Of a stretch of DNA of 38,008 nucleotides, positions 17,818 to 27,354 are shown one piece after another. The DNA is from Deltaproteobacteria bacterium. GTDB taxonomy: Bacteria; Desulfobacterota; Syntrophia; Syntrophales; UBA6807. The notes under the pieces were generated by a model, which worked only from the letters and a program-made list of their open reading frames with translations, made no database searches and was not told the origin of the DNA. Position numbers and translations under genes: made by a program. The DNA is taken from NCBI GenBank assembly GCA_011056835.1, contig DSDU01000055.1, positions 1-38,008 on the forward strand, in the 5' to 3' direction. Within the stretch, counting starts at the first letter, position 1, and every line of letters begins with the position of its first letter.

Positions 17818-19566
17818 TCACGACGATTTGATCGCTCCCGACAAACGATTAACCCCTCCGATAACATCCTTGATCATATGGAGTCGTATTACGTTACGAC
17901 CGGCGTCGAGAAGCGCCTGTCGATCTCCGAGAGCCTGTGCCATCTTCAGAACACCGAAGCTCATTGATGACGTGCTCTTCTCCATCCCGTCGGGGATTGA
18001 AACATATCGCACATTTTCCGATGTAATCTGAACAAAAACCCCTCCTCCACCGTCTCCCTTATGCAACTGCCCGGTGGAATGGAGAAACCTCGGACCATAA
18101 CCGAAAGTCGTCGCCACCTGATATCGGTCTCGTATCGCCACCCGCAATGACTGCAGCGCCGCATATGTTGCGGGCTCCGGTTTGACGTAGGCCTGAAAAG
18201 CGACATATGAACCCGGTTTGACATTCCGTTCAATAAAATCGGTCAGAACTTTCTCCGCTTTGTCTGATTGAGCCGTCCCGAATACCATCATGCCATCATC
18301 AGTCAAAGACGGCGGCTCATCGGGAAGCGATCCTTTTTCCTTGAACTCAGCCACCATCCGCCGTGCCAGTATTTTGGAAGATTCTACATCGGGCTGATCA
18401 AAAGGATTGACGTGCAGACGATGGCAGGCAACAGCCGCAGCCATTTCCCACAGGAAAAATTGTTTTCCAAGATCGTATTCGTCTTCGAGCGTTATAACCA
18501 CAAGGGGATGGCCCGCGTGTACGAGATCGTTGCAAAGATCGGTGTATGTATCATCGTCACCCAGGCGGAGATAAACAAAGAGCCGGTCGTTGCCGTAATG
18601 TTCCGGCGCCCCGGCCGATTCTCCCACAACGGGCAGGATACCCTTCCCTTCCTTTCCTGTGCTCTCGGCGATGAGCTGTTCCACCCAGTCACTAAAACTT
18701 TCGATGGCGGGTGATCCAAAGATGGTTACTTTATCTCTTCCCGACTTCGACAACTCACCCAGAACAGCGCCGAGCCGCGCGCCGCTGTTGTTTTCACCGG
18801 CGGGATCATTGGCAGGTCGGCAGTTCGCCATCATCTCACCGACTCTATTCAGTAACTTTCCCAGGTCAACGCCGATGAGAGCTGCCGGTACCAGGCCGAC
18901 GTAAGAGAGAGCGGCATAGCGACCTCCGATCTCAGGATCATTGAGAAATACGGAACGAAATCGATGGCGTTCGGCGACGTCGGCCAGAGAACTGCCGGGG
19001 TCCGTGATAGCGATAAAATGTTCTCCCGCTCTGTCTCCCCCAACCGTATTCACCATCCGATTATAGAAGAATTTAAGAAATGAAAGCGTTTCGATGGTAC
19101 CACCCGATTTTGTGGATATGATGAACAGGGTGCGTTCCGGATTAAAGTAGTCGGCATAATATGAGACGGCGTCAGGATCGGTGCTGTCAAGCACGAATAG
19201 CTTCGGATACCCCTCCCGGACATGAAAGGTCCTGCTGAACACTTCCGGTGCCAGACTCGATCCTCCCATCCCCAGAAGAATTACGTGAGTGAACCCCTCG
19301 GATCGAATTTTTGCTGTGAAGGAAACAAGCCGGTTGATGGAGTCCTTCATGACCTCAACCACACGGAGCCATCCCAGACGATTGGTTATTTCGGTCGGGT
19401 CCTGCTTCCAAACCGTGTGATCGCGTGACCAGATCCGCCCCATAATGTCGTGAACCTTCATTTCGGCAAGGGCGTGGTCCACAGACTCCCCATACGGACC
19501 CAGATTGAATGACATATCACATCCCCGGTTCCATCCGCCTTTATAGAGTTCAATGTTGTCTGCCAT
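17818..19566 (-). CDS. pgi: Glucose-6-phosphate isomerase (transaldolase-fusion-type, standalone)
   Basis: Pgi interconverts glucose 6-phosphate and fructose 6-phosphate. The 582-residue protein has SIS-fold motifs LLGMGGSSLAPEVFSRTF and LFIISTKSGGTIETLSF, the later segment PVVGESAGAPEHYGNDRLFV and a helical C-terminal part with TFGYGPRFLHSTGQLHKG. These match, from memory of the family, the isomerase half of bifunctional transaldolase/glucose-6-phosphate isomerase proteins more closely than E. coli Pgi. No transaldolase half is present. ATG 19566 has AGGAG eight bases upstream; a TTG at 19596 is in frame but less likely. It lies between tkt and gnd on the same strand. Confidence 0.92.
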   Translation of the reverse strand: MADNIELYKGGWNRGCDMSFNLGPYGESVDHALAEMKVHDIMGRIWSRDHTVWKQDPTEITNRLGWLRVVEVMKDSINRLVSFTAKIRSEGFTHVILLGMGGSSLAPEVFSRTFHVREGYPKLFVLDSTDPDAVSYYADYFNPERTLFIISTKSGGTIETLSFLKFFYNRMVNTVGGDRAGEHFIAITDPGSSLADVAERHRFRSVFLNDPEIGGRYAALSYVGLVPAALIGVDLGKLLNRVGEMMANCRPANDPAGENNSGARLGAVLGELSKSGRDKVTIFGSPAIESFSDWVEQLIAESTGKEGKGILPVVGESAGAPEHYGNDRLFVYLRLGDDDTYTDLCNDLVHAGHPLVVITLEDEYDLGKQFFLWEMAAAVACHRLHVNPFDQPDVESSKILARRMVAEFKEKGSLPDEPPSLTDDGMMVFGTAQSDKAEKVLTDFIERNVKPGSYVAFQAYVKPEPATYAALQSLRVAIRDRYQVATTFGYGPRFLHSTGQLHKGDGGGGVFVQITSENVRYVSIPDGMEKSTSSMSFGVLKMAQALGDRQALLDAGRNVIRLHMIKDVIGGVNRLSGAIKSS

Positions 19567-20070
19567 CGTTTCTACTCCTGTTTGTGATGCGAGCAACTAA
19601 TTATTTTCACCGGTATCCTATACCAAACGGCCTTCCATTTCAATATGGTGGAAATCCGGCAGGTCGATCATCCGCCCGATCATGGTTGTCGGACAGAAGA
19701 AATCGGTATTCATACCGATTCGGTCTTGATCTCGTCCCAATCGCTGAAGGGCCACTACCCCCTGAATAAAGGAATAATCCGAAAGACAATGCGGGAAGAC
19801 GGCATTATCGTAATCAGCCGACAGATGCGGAAGATCATGCCATCCCGGCAAGCATATGGAATTCAAGGCTCTTTTGTCATTGCTTTATCGTAGCAGACAG
19901 TGGAAAAGTATCAAATATAAATAAGTGGTTAGACAATTGTCACCGGGTCAGGGCCTTCATGTGTGTGGTTATGACCGGCATTTCGATAAGGAGCTCACGG
20001 CAAACCTTGTGTATCCGGCTCATTTCGAACCAAAAACTTATGATACCGGAGACACGAGTACCGAGTCGCA
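19567..20070. other. 504-base gap between tkt and pgi; nothing recognised
   Basis: Reading frames on both strands reach about 80 codons here, but none has a good start with a ribosome binding site or a protein I recognise. In particular I see no transaldolase, ribulose-phosphate epimerase or ribose-phosphate isomerase remnant. No clear terminator hairpin was found downstream of tkt. Confidence 0.4.
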
Positions 20071-22128
20071 CTATTCAATCAGTTCTTTAACCGCTTTGAC
20101 CACCGATTCAACGGTTATACCGAATTTTTCATAAAGAACCGGTGCGGGGGCGCTTGCCCCGAAACCGTCCATTCCGATAATTTTACCTTCAAGTCCGGCG
20201 TACCGCTCCCATCCCTGCCTGAGGCCCGCTTCGACAACGACGCGGGCCTTGACTGAGGCAGGGAGCACCCATTCCCGGTATTCTTCGGGTTGACGATCGA
20301 ACAGCTCCCAGCTTGCAAGCGACACGACCCGAACGGAAACACCCTCGCGCGCCAATTCTTTGGCCGCCTCAAGGGCAAGGTGCAGTTCCGATCCCGTACC
20401 GATGATGATAACCGACGGGTTGTCTTTCGACGGCTCCCATAGAACATATCCCCCACGGTGCAGACCTGTTGCGGGAGCATATTCAGACCTGTCCAGCTCA
20501 GGAATATTCTGCCGGCTTGTGATCAGAGCGGTCGGTCCCTTTGTGTTTACCAGAGCGACCTTCCATGCCTCGACGACCTCGGCGCAATCGCCGGGACGGA
20601 TAACCGTGAGATTCGGTATACTTCTCAAACTCATAAGATGTTCGACGGGCTGATGTGTCGGACCGTCTTCTCCAACACCGATGCTGTCGTGGCTGAAGAC
20701 ATAAATAACCCTGATGCCCATGAGGGCGGCAAGACGCATGGCCGGACGCATATAATCGGAAAACATGAGGAATGTGCCGGTGAAGGGAATGATGCCACCG
20801 TGCAGGGCAAGACCGTTTGAAATTGATGCCATGGCGTGTTCGCGGACTCCATAATGAATATTTCTCCCTCCGAAGTCCCATCTGCTTCCAACCGCTCCCT
20901 GCACTTCCGCTGGGAAGAACGAAGGACTCTGAAAATCGCCATATCCCTTCAGCCAGGCCAAGGTGGAAGGATTGAGATCCGCCGTTCCGCCGAATAATTC
21001 GGAGAGACAGGTGGCGAGATACTGCATGACCGTTTCCGAAGCCCGACGGGTTGCGCGGCCTTTCGGATCCCGATCGAATTCAGGAAACCCGGCACTCCAG
21101 TTGTCCGGAAGCGATCCTTCCATAATCCTCGTGAACTCGGCGGCATGGTCTGGATATTCAGCCTGGTAGTTCTCAAACGTTGTTTTCCACTCTCTTTCCC
21201 GTTTTTCACCGGCCGTTATGGCCGTTCGCATATGCTCGATGACATCATCGGGCACATAAAAGTCAGGTTCGACAGGCCAGCCAAGATTTTCCTTTGCCGC
21301 CTTTATCTCTTCACGACCGAGCGGCGAGCCATGGCTGCCGAATGTATTTTGTTTATTCGGAGCTCCGTAGCCGATAGTGGTTCGGACCATGATGAGAGAC
21401 GGTTTGTTTTTGTTCTGTTTCGCGGAGCGGATGGCCTGATCGATTTCCGTGATGTCATTACCGTCATCAACAAACTGGACATCCCAGTTATACGCGGCAT
21501 ACCGCGCCGCCACATCCTCGGTAAAGGACAGTGACGTCGAACCGGCGAGACAAATGCGGTTATCATCGTACAGCAAGATCAACTTGCCGAGACCCAGGTG
21601 ACCGGCGAGAGAACACGCTTCAGCCGACACGCCTTCCATGAGGTCTCCATCCCCTGCAATGACATACGTATAGTGATCGAGAATCTCATTTCCCGGCCGG
21701 TTATACCGGGCTGCAAGATGGGCTTCCGCAACAGCCATGCCGACGGCATTACCGATCCCCTGACCGAGAGGTCCCGTGGTGACTTCCACGCCCGGCGTCA
21801 AGCCTGCTTCAGGATGGCCCGGCGTTATGCTGTCCCATTGCCGAAAATCCCTGATATCATCCAGGGACACATCATATCCTGTCAAATAGAGCAGCGAGTA
21901 AAGAAGCATTGAACCATGACCGGCGGAAAGAACAAATCGATCGCGGTTCACCCATCGCGGGTTGGCGGGATTATGGATGAGGTGTTTCATCCACAGCGTG
22001 TATGCCATTGCCGCCGCCCCCATGGGCAGACCGGGATGTCCTGATGATGCCTTTTGAATCGCATCGACGGAAATAAAGCGAAGGGCATTTATTGCCCGCT
22101 CGGCTAACTGCATTTCTTCACTACTCAT
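20071..22128 (-). CDS. tkt: Transketolase
   Basis: Transketolase is a thiamine diphosphate enzyme that moves two-carbon ketol units between sugar phosphates. The 685-residue protein is full length. Its motifs are [33 protein letters not shown], the ThDP/Mg site GDGDLMEG followed by [23 protein letters not shown], then the pyrimidine domain with [17 protein letters not shown] and [19 protein letters not shown], and the C-terminal domain with [18 protein letters not shown]. All expected catalytic residues appear present. GGAGG lies upstream, but the first ATG after it belongs to a two-codon frame overlapping the real start. The gene links glycolytic intermediates to the pentose pool produced by the zwf-pgl-gnd steps. 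Confidence 0.96.
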   Translation of the reverse strand: MSSEEMQLAERAINALRFISVDAIQKASSGHPGLPMGAAAMAYTLWMKHLIHNPANPRWVNRDRFVLSAGHGSMLLYSLLYLTGYDVSLDDIRDFRQWDSITPGHPEAGLTPGVEVTTGPLGQGIGNAVGMAVAEAHLAARYNRPGNEILDHYTYVIAGDGDLMEGVSAEACSLAGHLGLGKLILLYDDNRICLAGSTSLSFTEDVAARYAAYNWDVQFVDDGNDITEIDQAIRSAKQNKNKPSLIMVRTTIGYGAPNKQNTFGSHGSPLGREEIKAAKENLGWPVEPDFYVPDDVIEHMRTAITAGEKREREWKTTFENYQAEYPDHAAEFTRIMEGSLPDNWSAGFPEFDRDPKGRATRRASETVMQYLATCLSELFGGTADLNPSTLAWLKGYGDFQSPSFFPAEVQGAVGSRWDFGGRNIHYGVREHAMASISNGLALHGGIIPFTGTFLMFSDYMRPAMRLAALMGIRVIYVFSHDSIGVGEDGPTHQPVEHLMSLRSIPNLTVIRPGDCAEVVEAWKVALVNTKGPTALITSRQNIPELDRSEYAPATGLHRGGYVLWEPSKDNPSVIIIGTGSELHLALEAAKELAREGVSVRVVSLASWELFDRQPEEYREWVLPASVKARVVVEAGLRQGWERYAGLEGKIIGMDGFGASAPAPVLYEKFGITVESVVKAVKELIE

Positions 22129-22133
22129 TGCAT
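22125..22133 (-). other. Two-codon leader frame overlapping the tkt start
   Basis: On the - strand, GGAGG is followed five bases later by ATGCAATGA, a start-Gln-stop frame whose last four bases (ATGA) contain the tkt ATG. The Shine-Dalgarno is better spaced for the minimal frame than for tkt (about ten bases). Coupling is possible, but it may be chance. Confidence 0.3.
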
Positions 22134-22152
22134 TGTATCCTCCAAATAAATT

Positions 22153-22181
22153 TAACTATCGAAACGTCTGCAAAACGTCAA
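22153..22181 (-). promoter_or_regulatory. Possible promoter upstream of tkt
   Basis: Read on the - strand, TTGACG (22176-22181) and TAGTTA (22153-22158) are 17 bases apart, about 25 bases before the tkt start. The -35 is good and the -10 poor. Confidence 0.3.
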
Positions 22182-22397
22182 TCTTGGGTGTCCCGCGCCA
22201 TCCTTCTCTCGTTTTTCACGGGGGGAAGCTTATGACGCATACATAAGGACGGCACAGTTCCTGGGACCAAGAGCTGACGGTTTTCAGCTCCTGAGCAGTT
22301 GAGCTGTTGAGGATTCACAATCTGTTCTTTCATCACTTCTACACCTAATCCCAAGAGATTCGGAGTGTCCGGCTTCCGGAGTATTTACAAAGCCCTC

Positions 22398-23429
22398 TCA
22401 TTTATTACGGTTTTGAAACTTTTTCGCGAAAGCATCCTCGCTATTTTTTTTCATACGTCCCCAGTATATCGCACCAAGCAGCGGCGCCTTCGTATTTAAA
22501 ATGATGCGGACCGGTATCTTTTCAAGAAAACCGGAATATCTGCCTTTCCTGAGAAAGGATTCCATAAATAAGTCCTTTTGAAAAAATGATGTGATGCGTG
22601 GCGGAATGCCGCCACCGAGATACACCCCACCGGTCGCCATCACCTTCAGCGCAATATTTCCCGCTTCCGCTCCCAGTATGGAAACAAACATATCAAGTGC
22701 TTTAATGCACAGGTCGCACCGGTGATCATCATCAAGGGCGGCGCCGACAATAATCGGGGTCGGATCCTCTATCCCGCGACAACGCTCGGCCAGCCAATCC
22801 GGTTCGGGAGCGTATCCGCTCTGCCGCAAATATGAATAAATAGCGGCGATACCCGGACCTGAACACACCCGTTCATAGCTGACATGATCGAATCGATCCA
22901 TCAGATACGCCAGAAGTTCCATTTCCTCGGCTGTGCGGGGGGCAAAGTCGGCGTGACCGCCCTCGGACGGATGAACCTGATACCGTTCGCCGTCCCACGT
23001 CAGAAATGCCTCCCCAAGACCGGTGCCCGGTGCAACGACAGCCATATTTCCCGTGCCGGCTGCCGACCCCTCATTAATGGTCAACAATTCCGATCGTAAG
23101 AGAAACGGCACGGCACAGGCAACCGCTTCGAGGTCATTAAGCAGCTGAACCGATGAAAACCCGAAGTCCTTCTCAATCTCCCGTTGATCGACCACCCACG
23201 GAAGGTTCGTCAGGACAGCCCGACCTTCCATCACCGGTCCCGCAACACCAAAAATCGCCTGGGCCGATCTTTCATCGACTTCATTCAGAAATTCGGCAAT
23301 GATTGCCCCTAATGAAGAATACTCCGCACTAGAAAATGTTTTTTCCGACAGAGAATGACGGCAATCCGAGTCTCCCGGCACCAAGGCCAGCGTCGTTCTT
23401 GTTCCTCCTATATCACCGATGAGCAACAT
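22398..23429 (-). CDS. glk: Glucokinase
   Basis: Glk phosphorylates glucose with ATP to glucose 6-phosphate. The 343-residue protein is of the E. coli Glk type rather than the ROK type. It has the phosphate-1 motif LLIGDIGGTRTTLALV, FGVAGPV, LTNLPWVVD, the catalytic Asp in LLNDLEAVACAVP, APGTGLGEAFLTW and GGVYLGGGIPPRI. Length is slightly above the E. coli enzyme because of a charged C-terminal tail. ATG 23429 fits the family start; a TTG two codons earlier is in frame. The gene provides the substrate for both pgi and zwf further along the same strand, with a 269-base spacer before tkt. Confidence 0.93.
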   Translation of the reverse strand: MLLIGDIGGTRTTLALVPGDSDCRHSLSEKTFSSAEYSSLGAIIAEFLNEVDERSAQAIFGVAGPVMEGRAVLTNLPWVVDQREIEKDFGFSSVQLLNDLEAVACAVPFLLRSELLTINEGSAAGTGNMAVVAPGTGLGEAFLTWDGERYQVHPSEGGHADFAPRTAEEMELLAYLMDRFDHVSYERVCSGPGIAAIYSYLRQSGYAPEPDWLAERCRGIEDPTPIIVGAALDDDHRCDLCIKALDMFVSILGAEAGNIALKVMATGGVYLGGGIPPRITSFFQKDLFMESFLRKGRYSGFLEKIPVRIILNTKAPLLGAIYWGRMKKNSEDAFAKKFQNRNK

Positions 23430-23508
23430 TAACAATTCTCGGCAACAATCCCCTGTTGAAAAACATTAATGAAAAAACCTTTTACACCAACCGCTCGTTA
23501 CATGTCCC

Positions 23509-24486
23509 CTATTTGTTTGCCTGACCCTTATCAAGCCCAAAAAGTTTTTCCCGATACATGTTCCGATCTGCTTCGTTTTGCACATGGGCAAGTAAACATC
23601 CCTTATCGCCGGTTGCAAAACCGATGGAAAAACTCAATGGGGGTTTTGGAGAAGATCCTTCATTGTGAACCGCAAGGGCAGCCTTGATCCTTGAAACCAC
23701 GTGCGCGGCAACATGGTCTTCGGTCATGGGCAACAAGACCGAAAACTCGTCGCCGCCGATTCGTGCCACGACGTCTTCACTGCGGAAAACCGTTTTCATA
23801 ACCTGTGCGGTCCGCCGCAACAGATCATCGCCCGCTGCGTGCCCGAGGCTGTCGTTTGTCGTCTTCAGCCCGTCAACGTCGACCATGATAATACTGACCG
23901 GAAAATGGCGGCCACGCTCAAGGCGAGACATTTCTTCCTCGAAATAAGCTCGGTTGTAAAGCCCGGTAAGCGCATCATGGGTGCTCAGGTATCTCAGTTG
24001 CTCTTCCATACGTTTTCGTTCGGTAATATCCGTAATGGACGCTATCGTCTTCTTTGTTTTTGGCACGACGGCAACAGTGATCATAATATCTTTATGATTA
24101 CCGTTGCGGTCAATCATCGTTGATTCATAACTCTTTGGCGGCACCTTTGGATTGATCCGTCGAAATCGATGGTATTCCGCCATTTTCTCGCGATCACCGG
24201 GCACAATAAAATCTACCCACTTCAGCTTTCCAACGATTTCATCTTTTGAATAGCCTGAAATTGTTTCAACCTCGGCATTTGCCACCGAAACAACCATGTC
24301 TTCCTCTATCACGATCATGGCCGTTCCGGTAGTTTCAAAGATCGTTCGATAGAGGGATTCCGATTCCTTAATGTCTTCTTCCAATTGTTTCAGCTTTGAT
24401 ATCGACTCTTCCAACTCTGATATCCGAATCCGCAATTCCGTAAGCTCACTCACGAGCTTTCCTCCGCTTTTTTCCAACTCTGTCAT
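23509..24486 (-). CDS. PAS-GGDEF diguanylate cyclase
   Basis: The protein makes cyclic di-GMP from two GTP. From ATG 24486 it has 325 residues: an N-terminal coiled coil (about 1-42), a PAS domain (about 45-160, ending in ITDITERKRMEEQLRYLSTH) and a GGDEF domain with DALTGLYNRAYF and an intact RIGGDEFSVLLP active site. The inhibitory RxxD site (RSED) lies five residues before GGDEF, so product inhibition is expected. There is no membrane segment. The frame stays open 71 codons further upstream, but that stretch is unlike a protein domain, and ATG 24486 has GGAG seven bases ahead. c-di-GMP often controls polysaccharide and secretion, but no link to the neighbours is shown. Confidence 0.9.
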   Translation of the reverse strand: MTELEKSGGKLVSELTELRIRISELEESISKLKQLEEDIKESESLYRTIFETTGTAMIVIEEDMVVSVANAEVETISGYSKDEIVGKLKWVDFIVPGDREKMAEYHRFRRINPKVPPKSYESTMIDRNGNHKDIMITVAVVPKTKKTIASITDITERKRMEEQLRYLSTHDALTGLYNRAYFEEEMSRLERGRHFPVSIIMVDVDGLKTTNDSLGHAAGDDLLRRTAQVMKTVFRSEDVVARIGGDEFSVLLPMTEDHVAAHVVSRIKAALAVHNEGSSPKPPLSFSIGFATGDKGCLLAHVQNEADRNMYREKLFGLDKGQANK

Positions 24487-24810
24487 TGCAATCTCCGAAA
24501 ACAGCGACCCATCATTCGGGGTCACATCAAACACACCTGGTGCGGCAATGCCGCCAAGGCTATAGAGGTCTGGGATCAGGGCAAGAAGACCGAAGGCTCT
24601 GCTTTCAGGCACCCGATTTTCGAAACCCGACATTCGTTTTTCGAATTTCCATTTCCGTACCTCTTTAATCAGACACCGCGGTCCCTGTGAAAAACACAAT
24701 TACCCAAAAAATTCAGAAGGACATTCGATGTCCCTGTCTTTTACTACATGATTAATATTTTGTCCAAAGGTTAAGCTCTTGAGTGAACCGACGCCATCGA
24801 GGAGGAACAG
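24487..24810. other. Intergenic region with a probable dispersed repeat
   Basis: This 324-base gap lies between the GDSL hydrolase stop and the cyclase start. Its part next to the cyclase (about 24487-24699) is open in the cyclase frame but contains the module attcgtttttcgaatttc (24632-24649), also found at 12476-12493 between unrelated genes. The remainder shows no gene or clear hairpin. I treat it as non-coding, possibly a member of an intergenic repeat family. Confidence 0.45.
24632..24649. repeat. Copy 2 of an 18-base intergenic repeat
   Basis: Identical to 12476-12493. Flanked by cgattttcgaaacccgac on the left, a related TTTTCGA-type sequence. It lies inside the open extension upstream of the diguanylate cyclase. 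Confidence 0.6.
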
Positions 24811-25437
24811 CTAATCTGTAACCACTTTATATTTCTTCAGGAAGCGGGCCATTGCCTCGGCGATTCGCGCATATCCCCGATCGTTCGGGTGGATATAATC
24901 CGACTTCAGATTCCCCTGGGACAGAATTTCCGCCATAATCGTACCTTCGAACGGCACCTTCATGTTTCGTGCAATATCCTTGTAAAAATCAGCCGTCGAC
25001 GGCAGAAGGCCGGGACGAGGAATCCCGATGAGAACAACCTGACTCCCGCTGTCACGTATCATGCGGATCATCTCCATAATATTCTCCACCGTTTTGATCG
25101 TATCCATTTTCCGAAGAAGATCATTTCCCCCATGGCAGAGGAGAACCAGATCCGGTCTCACCTTATCCAACACCCCCTGAAGCCGGTCACGCCCTTCAGC
25201 GGATGTCTCTCCGGGAACACCGGAATTGAAGACTTTCCTCTTCACGAGAATCTCCAGGACTTCGGGATAACTTGCTCCGGGACTCGCACCGGTTCCGTAG
25301 GTCAAGCTGTCTCCGAATGCCAGGATGACGCCGTTTAGAGGGACAGGCCTAAGCGTCGACTGGGAACAGCTTGAGAGAACAACAATAAAGATGGCGACAA
25401 CTGTACCGAGTGTTCGACCTGTTTTCTTTTTCATCAT
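24811..25437 (-). CDS. GDSL/SGNH-family lipoprotein hydrolase (TesA-like)
   Basis: An esterase or lysophospholipase-type hydrolase predicted to be a lipoprotein. The N-terminus MMKKKTGRTLGTVVAIFIVVLSSC carries a lipobox LSSC with Cys24 as the likely lipidated residue. Block I is GVILAFGDSLTYGTG (Ser44), the oxyanion Gly is in SGVPGETS, Asn is in CHGGNDLLRK, and the catalytic Asp/His are in DYIHPNDRGY. The whole resembles TesA/arylesterase. The chosen start gives 208 residues; the frame extends to an ATG at 25485, which would put 16 extra residues before the signal peptide. Ribosome binding sites are weak for both. It follows the beta-CASP gene closely on the same strand. Confidence 0.85.
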   Translation of the reverse strand: MMKKKTGRTLGTVVAIFIVVLSSCSQSTLRPVPLNGVILAFGDSLTYGTGASPGASYPEVLEILVKRKVFNSGVPGETSAEGRDRLQGVLDKVRPDLVLLCHGGNDLLRKMDTIKTVENIMEMIRMIRDSGSQVVLIGIPRPGLLPSTADFYKDIARNMKVPFEGTIMAEILSQGNLKSDYIHPNDRGYARIAEAMARFLKKYKVVTD

Positions 25438-25512
25438 CTTTTGCTGGATTCCACATGGCAATGATCTTGCCGACAAGCCCGTCATCTTCCGAATCAGATA
25501 ATCCTCAATGAT

Positions 25513-27123
25513 TTATTCCGAAGCCATCAGTCGTAATTCATCATGAAGATCCTTCAATCGCTCCATATCATCTTCACTGACCGATGCCCTCCCTTGCGCC
25601 GAAATCCGATCTTTGAATCTGCCGAGTTCGGATTCCAATTCACTGATCATTGCAAGCATATGCTCACGGATATTCGGGCGGACTGCTTCTTCAGGGACCA
25701 CACCGGGAAGCTCTTTCTTTCTTTCAAGTTTCAGCACTTCCCGCCATCGGGGCACGGACACATCAAGATTGAATTTTTCCCGTATTGCCAGAGCAAGTGA
25801 ATCACTTGCCGTGGGTTCTCCGTGGACCACAAAGACACGGGGCCTCGATTTTTCCGTAAAGTGACTGACCCAGCCGAGGAGATCATCCCGATCAGCGTGA
25901 GCGGAAAATCCGCCGATCGTATAGACTTTTGCCCTGACGGCAACATTTTCTCTAAAGATCTTGACCGTCTTCGCCCCGTCGACGATCCGCCGTCCCGTCG
26001 TCCCCTGTGCCTGAAATCCCACGATGATGATACTCGCACCTGGACGCCACAGATTGTGCTTCAGATGATGTTTGATCCTGCCGGCCGTACACATGCCATT
26101 CGCCGATATAACAATGGCAGCCCCCTCTTTTTCGTTGATCGCCATTGACTCTTTCGTGGAAAGAGTTAAATGGAGGTTGGGCATATCGAAGGGATCAAAA
26201 CCCTGTTCAACAATAGCTCTAGCCTCATCGTCATAGTACTTCTTATTTCTGCGAAAGATTTCAGTCGCTTTGATCGCCAGAGGGCTGTCCAGGTAGATCG
26301 GTATCGATGGAAGCATACCGGCCCGGGAAAATTCACCGAGCAGATACAGAATTTCCTGGGTCCGCTCAAGAGCAAAGGCAGGAATGATAACTTTCTCGTT
26401 GTTTGAGGAGGCGTAAAGGATCGCCTCAAGAAGCTCCGCCTTAGTGTCTTCGAAGGTCCGATGGAGTCGATCACCGTAAGTCGATTCAATAAACAGGTAA
26501 TCAGCTTCCACCACTTCATGGGGGTCCTTGACGATGAGCTGATTCTGTTTGCCCAGATCCCCTGAAAATACTATTTTGGTTTCGTCTCCATCATCCTCCA
26601 TCCACACCTCCACAATAGATGAACCGAGAACATGTCCTGCATTTCTGAGACGAACCCCGATCCCCGGTTCGATCTCGATCTTCCGATCTCGTTCAATGGG
26701 AGAAATATATCGAAGGCTTGTCTCCGCGTCATCCATCGTGTACAGAGGCTCTACCTCTTCTTTCCCCTGTCGTCTGTTTTTTCGACTCTGCCATTCAGCG
26801 TCCATTTGTTGAACATGGGCGGAGTCCAGGAGCATTATCTGACACAATTCCGCCGTCGGCGGCGATGTAATGATCGATCCTCGGAATCCATCCTTGACCA
26901 GTTTTGGAATTCTTCCGCTGTGATCAATATGCGCATGGGTCAAGATCAGGGTATGAATCTCCGCAGGATCATAACCCCAGTCTTCCCAGTTACGACGCTC
27001 CATTTGCTTGCCGCCCTGAAATAAACCGCAATCCACCAGGATTTTTCTACCTTGAGAATTTTCGATAAGATAATTTGACCCGGTTACCGATTGTGCCGCT
27101 CCGAAACATGTTACTTTTATCAT
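25513..27123 (-). CDS. Beta-CASP metallo-beta-lactamase fold ribonuclease-like protein
   Basis: The 536-residue protein belongs to the MBL-fold family with an RNA-specificity (beta-CASP) domain, related to CPSF73 and bacterial YsiN-like proteins. Metal-binding motif 2 is HAHIDHSG (residues 63-70), with FSGDLGKQN and the beta-CASP part from FIESTYGDR to ISANGMCTAGRI. The terminal motif is GGFSAHADRDDLLGW, followed by VHGEP. An N-terminal GAAQSVTGSNYLI is typical of this group. It is probably a zinc-dependent endo- or exoribonuclease in the cytoplasm; the physiological substrate is unknown. A C-terminal extension of about 60 residues is charged and coil-like. GAGAGGAG precedes the ATG. Confidence 0.9.
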   Translation of the reverse strand: MIKVTCFGAAQSVTGSNYLIENSQGRKILVDCGLFQGGKQMERRNWEDWGYDPAEIHTLILTHAHIDHSGRIPKLVKDGFRGSIITSPPTAELCQIMLLDSAHVQQMDAEWQSRKNRRQGKEEVEPLYTMDDAETSLRYISPIERDRKIEIEPGIGVRLRNAGHVLGSSIVEVWMEDDGDETKIVFSGDLGKQNQLIVKDPHEVVEADYLFIESTYGDRLHRTFEDTKAELLEAILYASSNNEKVIIPAFALERTQEILYLLGEFSRAGMLPSIPIYLDSPLAIKATEIFRRNKKYYDDEARAIVEQGFDPFDMPNLHLTLSTKESMAINEKEGAAIVISANGMCTAGRIKHHLKHNLWRPGASIIIVGFQAQGTTGRRIVDGAKTVKIFRENVAVRAKVYTIGGFSAHADRDDLLGWVSHFTEKSRPRVFVVHGEPTASDSLALAIREKFNLDVSVPRWREVLKLERKKELPGVVPEEAVRPNIREHMLAMISELESELGRFKDRISAQGRASVSEDDMERLKDLHDELRLMASE

Positions 27124-27354
27124 TCTGTGCTCCTCTCAGTTCTGAAAATAGCCATCTCTTACAGGGCTTTAACACGGTCAGTCTCTTTTCATCGCCTATT
27201 CAAATGCCGTTTGTCAATATGATCGCAGAAAAAGCAATAAAAGTTATTAACTCTAAGGCGGGGAGACAGAACCATCTCGACAGCCTGCCGTGAGATATTG
27301 AACCTATTGCTATTATCGGGAAATAACGGGAGCATATCGCAAAGCGCGGGCATA

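Noticed and set aside
19618-19893. Overlapping 82-codon frames on both strands between tkt and pgi, considered as a transaldolase remnant
   Set aside because: Neither contains transaldolase motifs, and the starts are TTG or unsupported.
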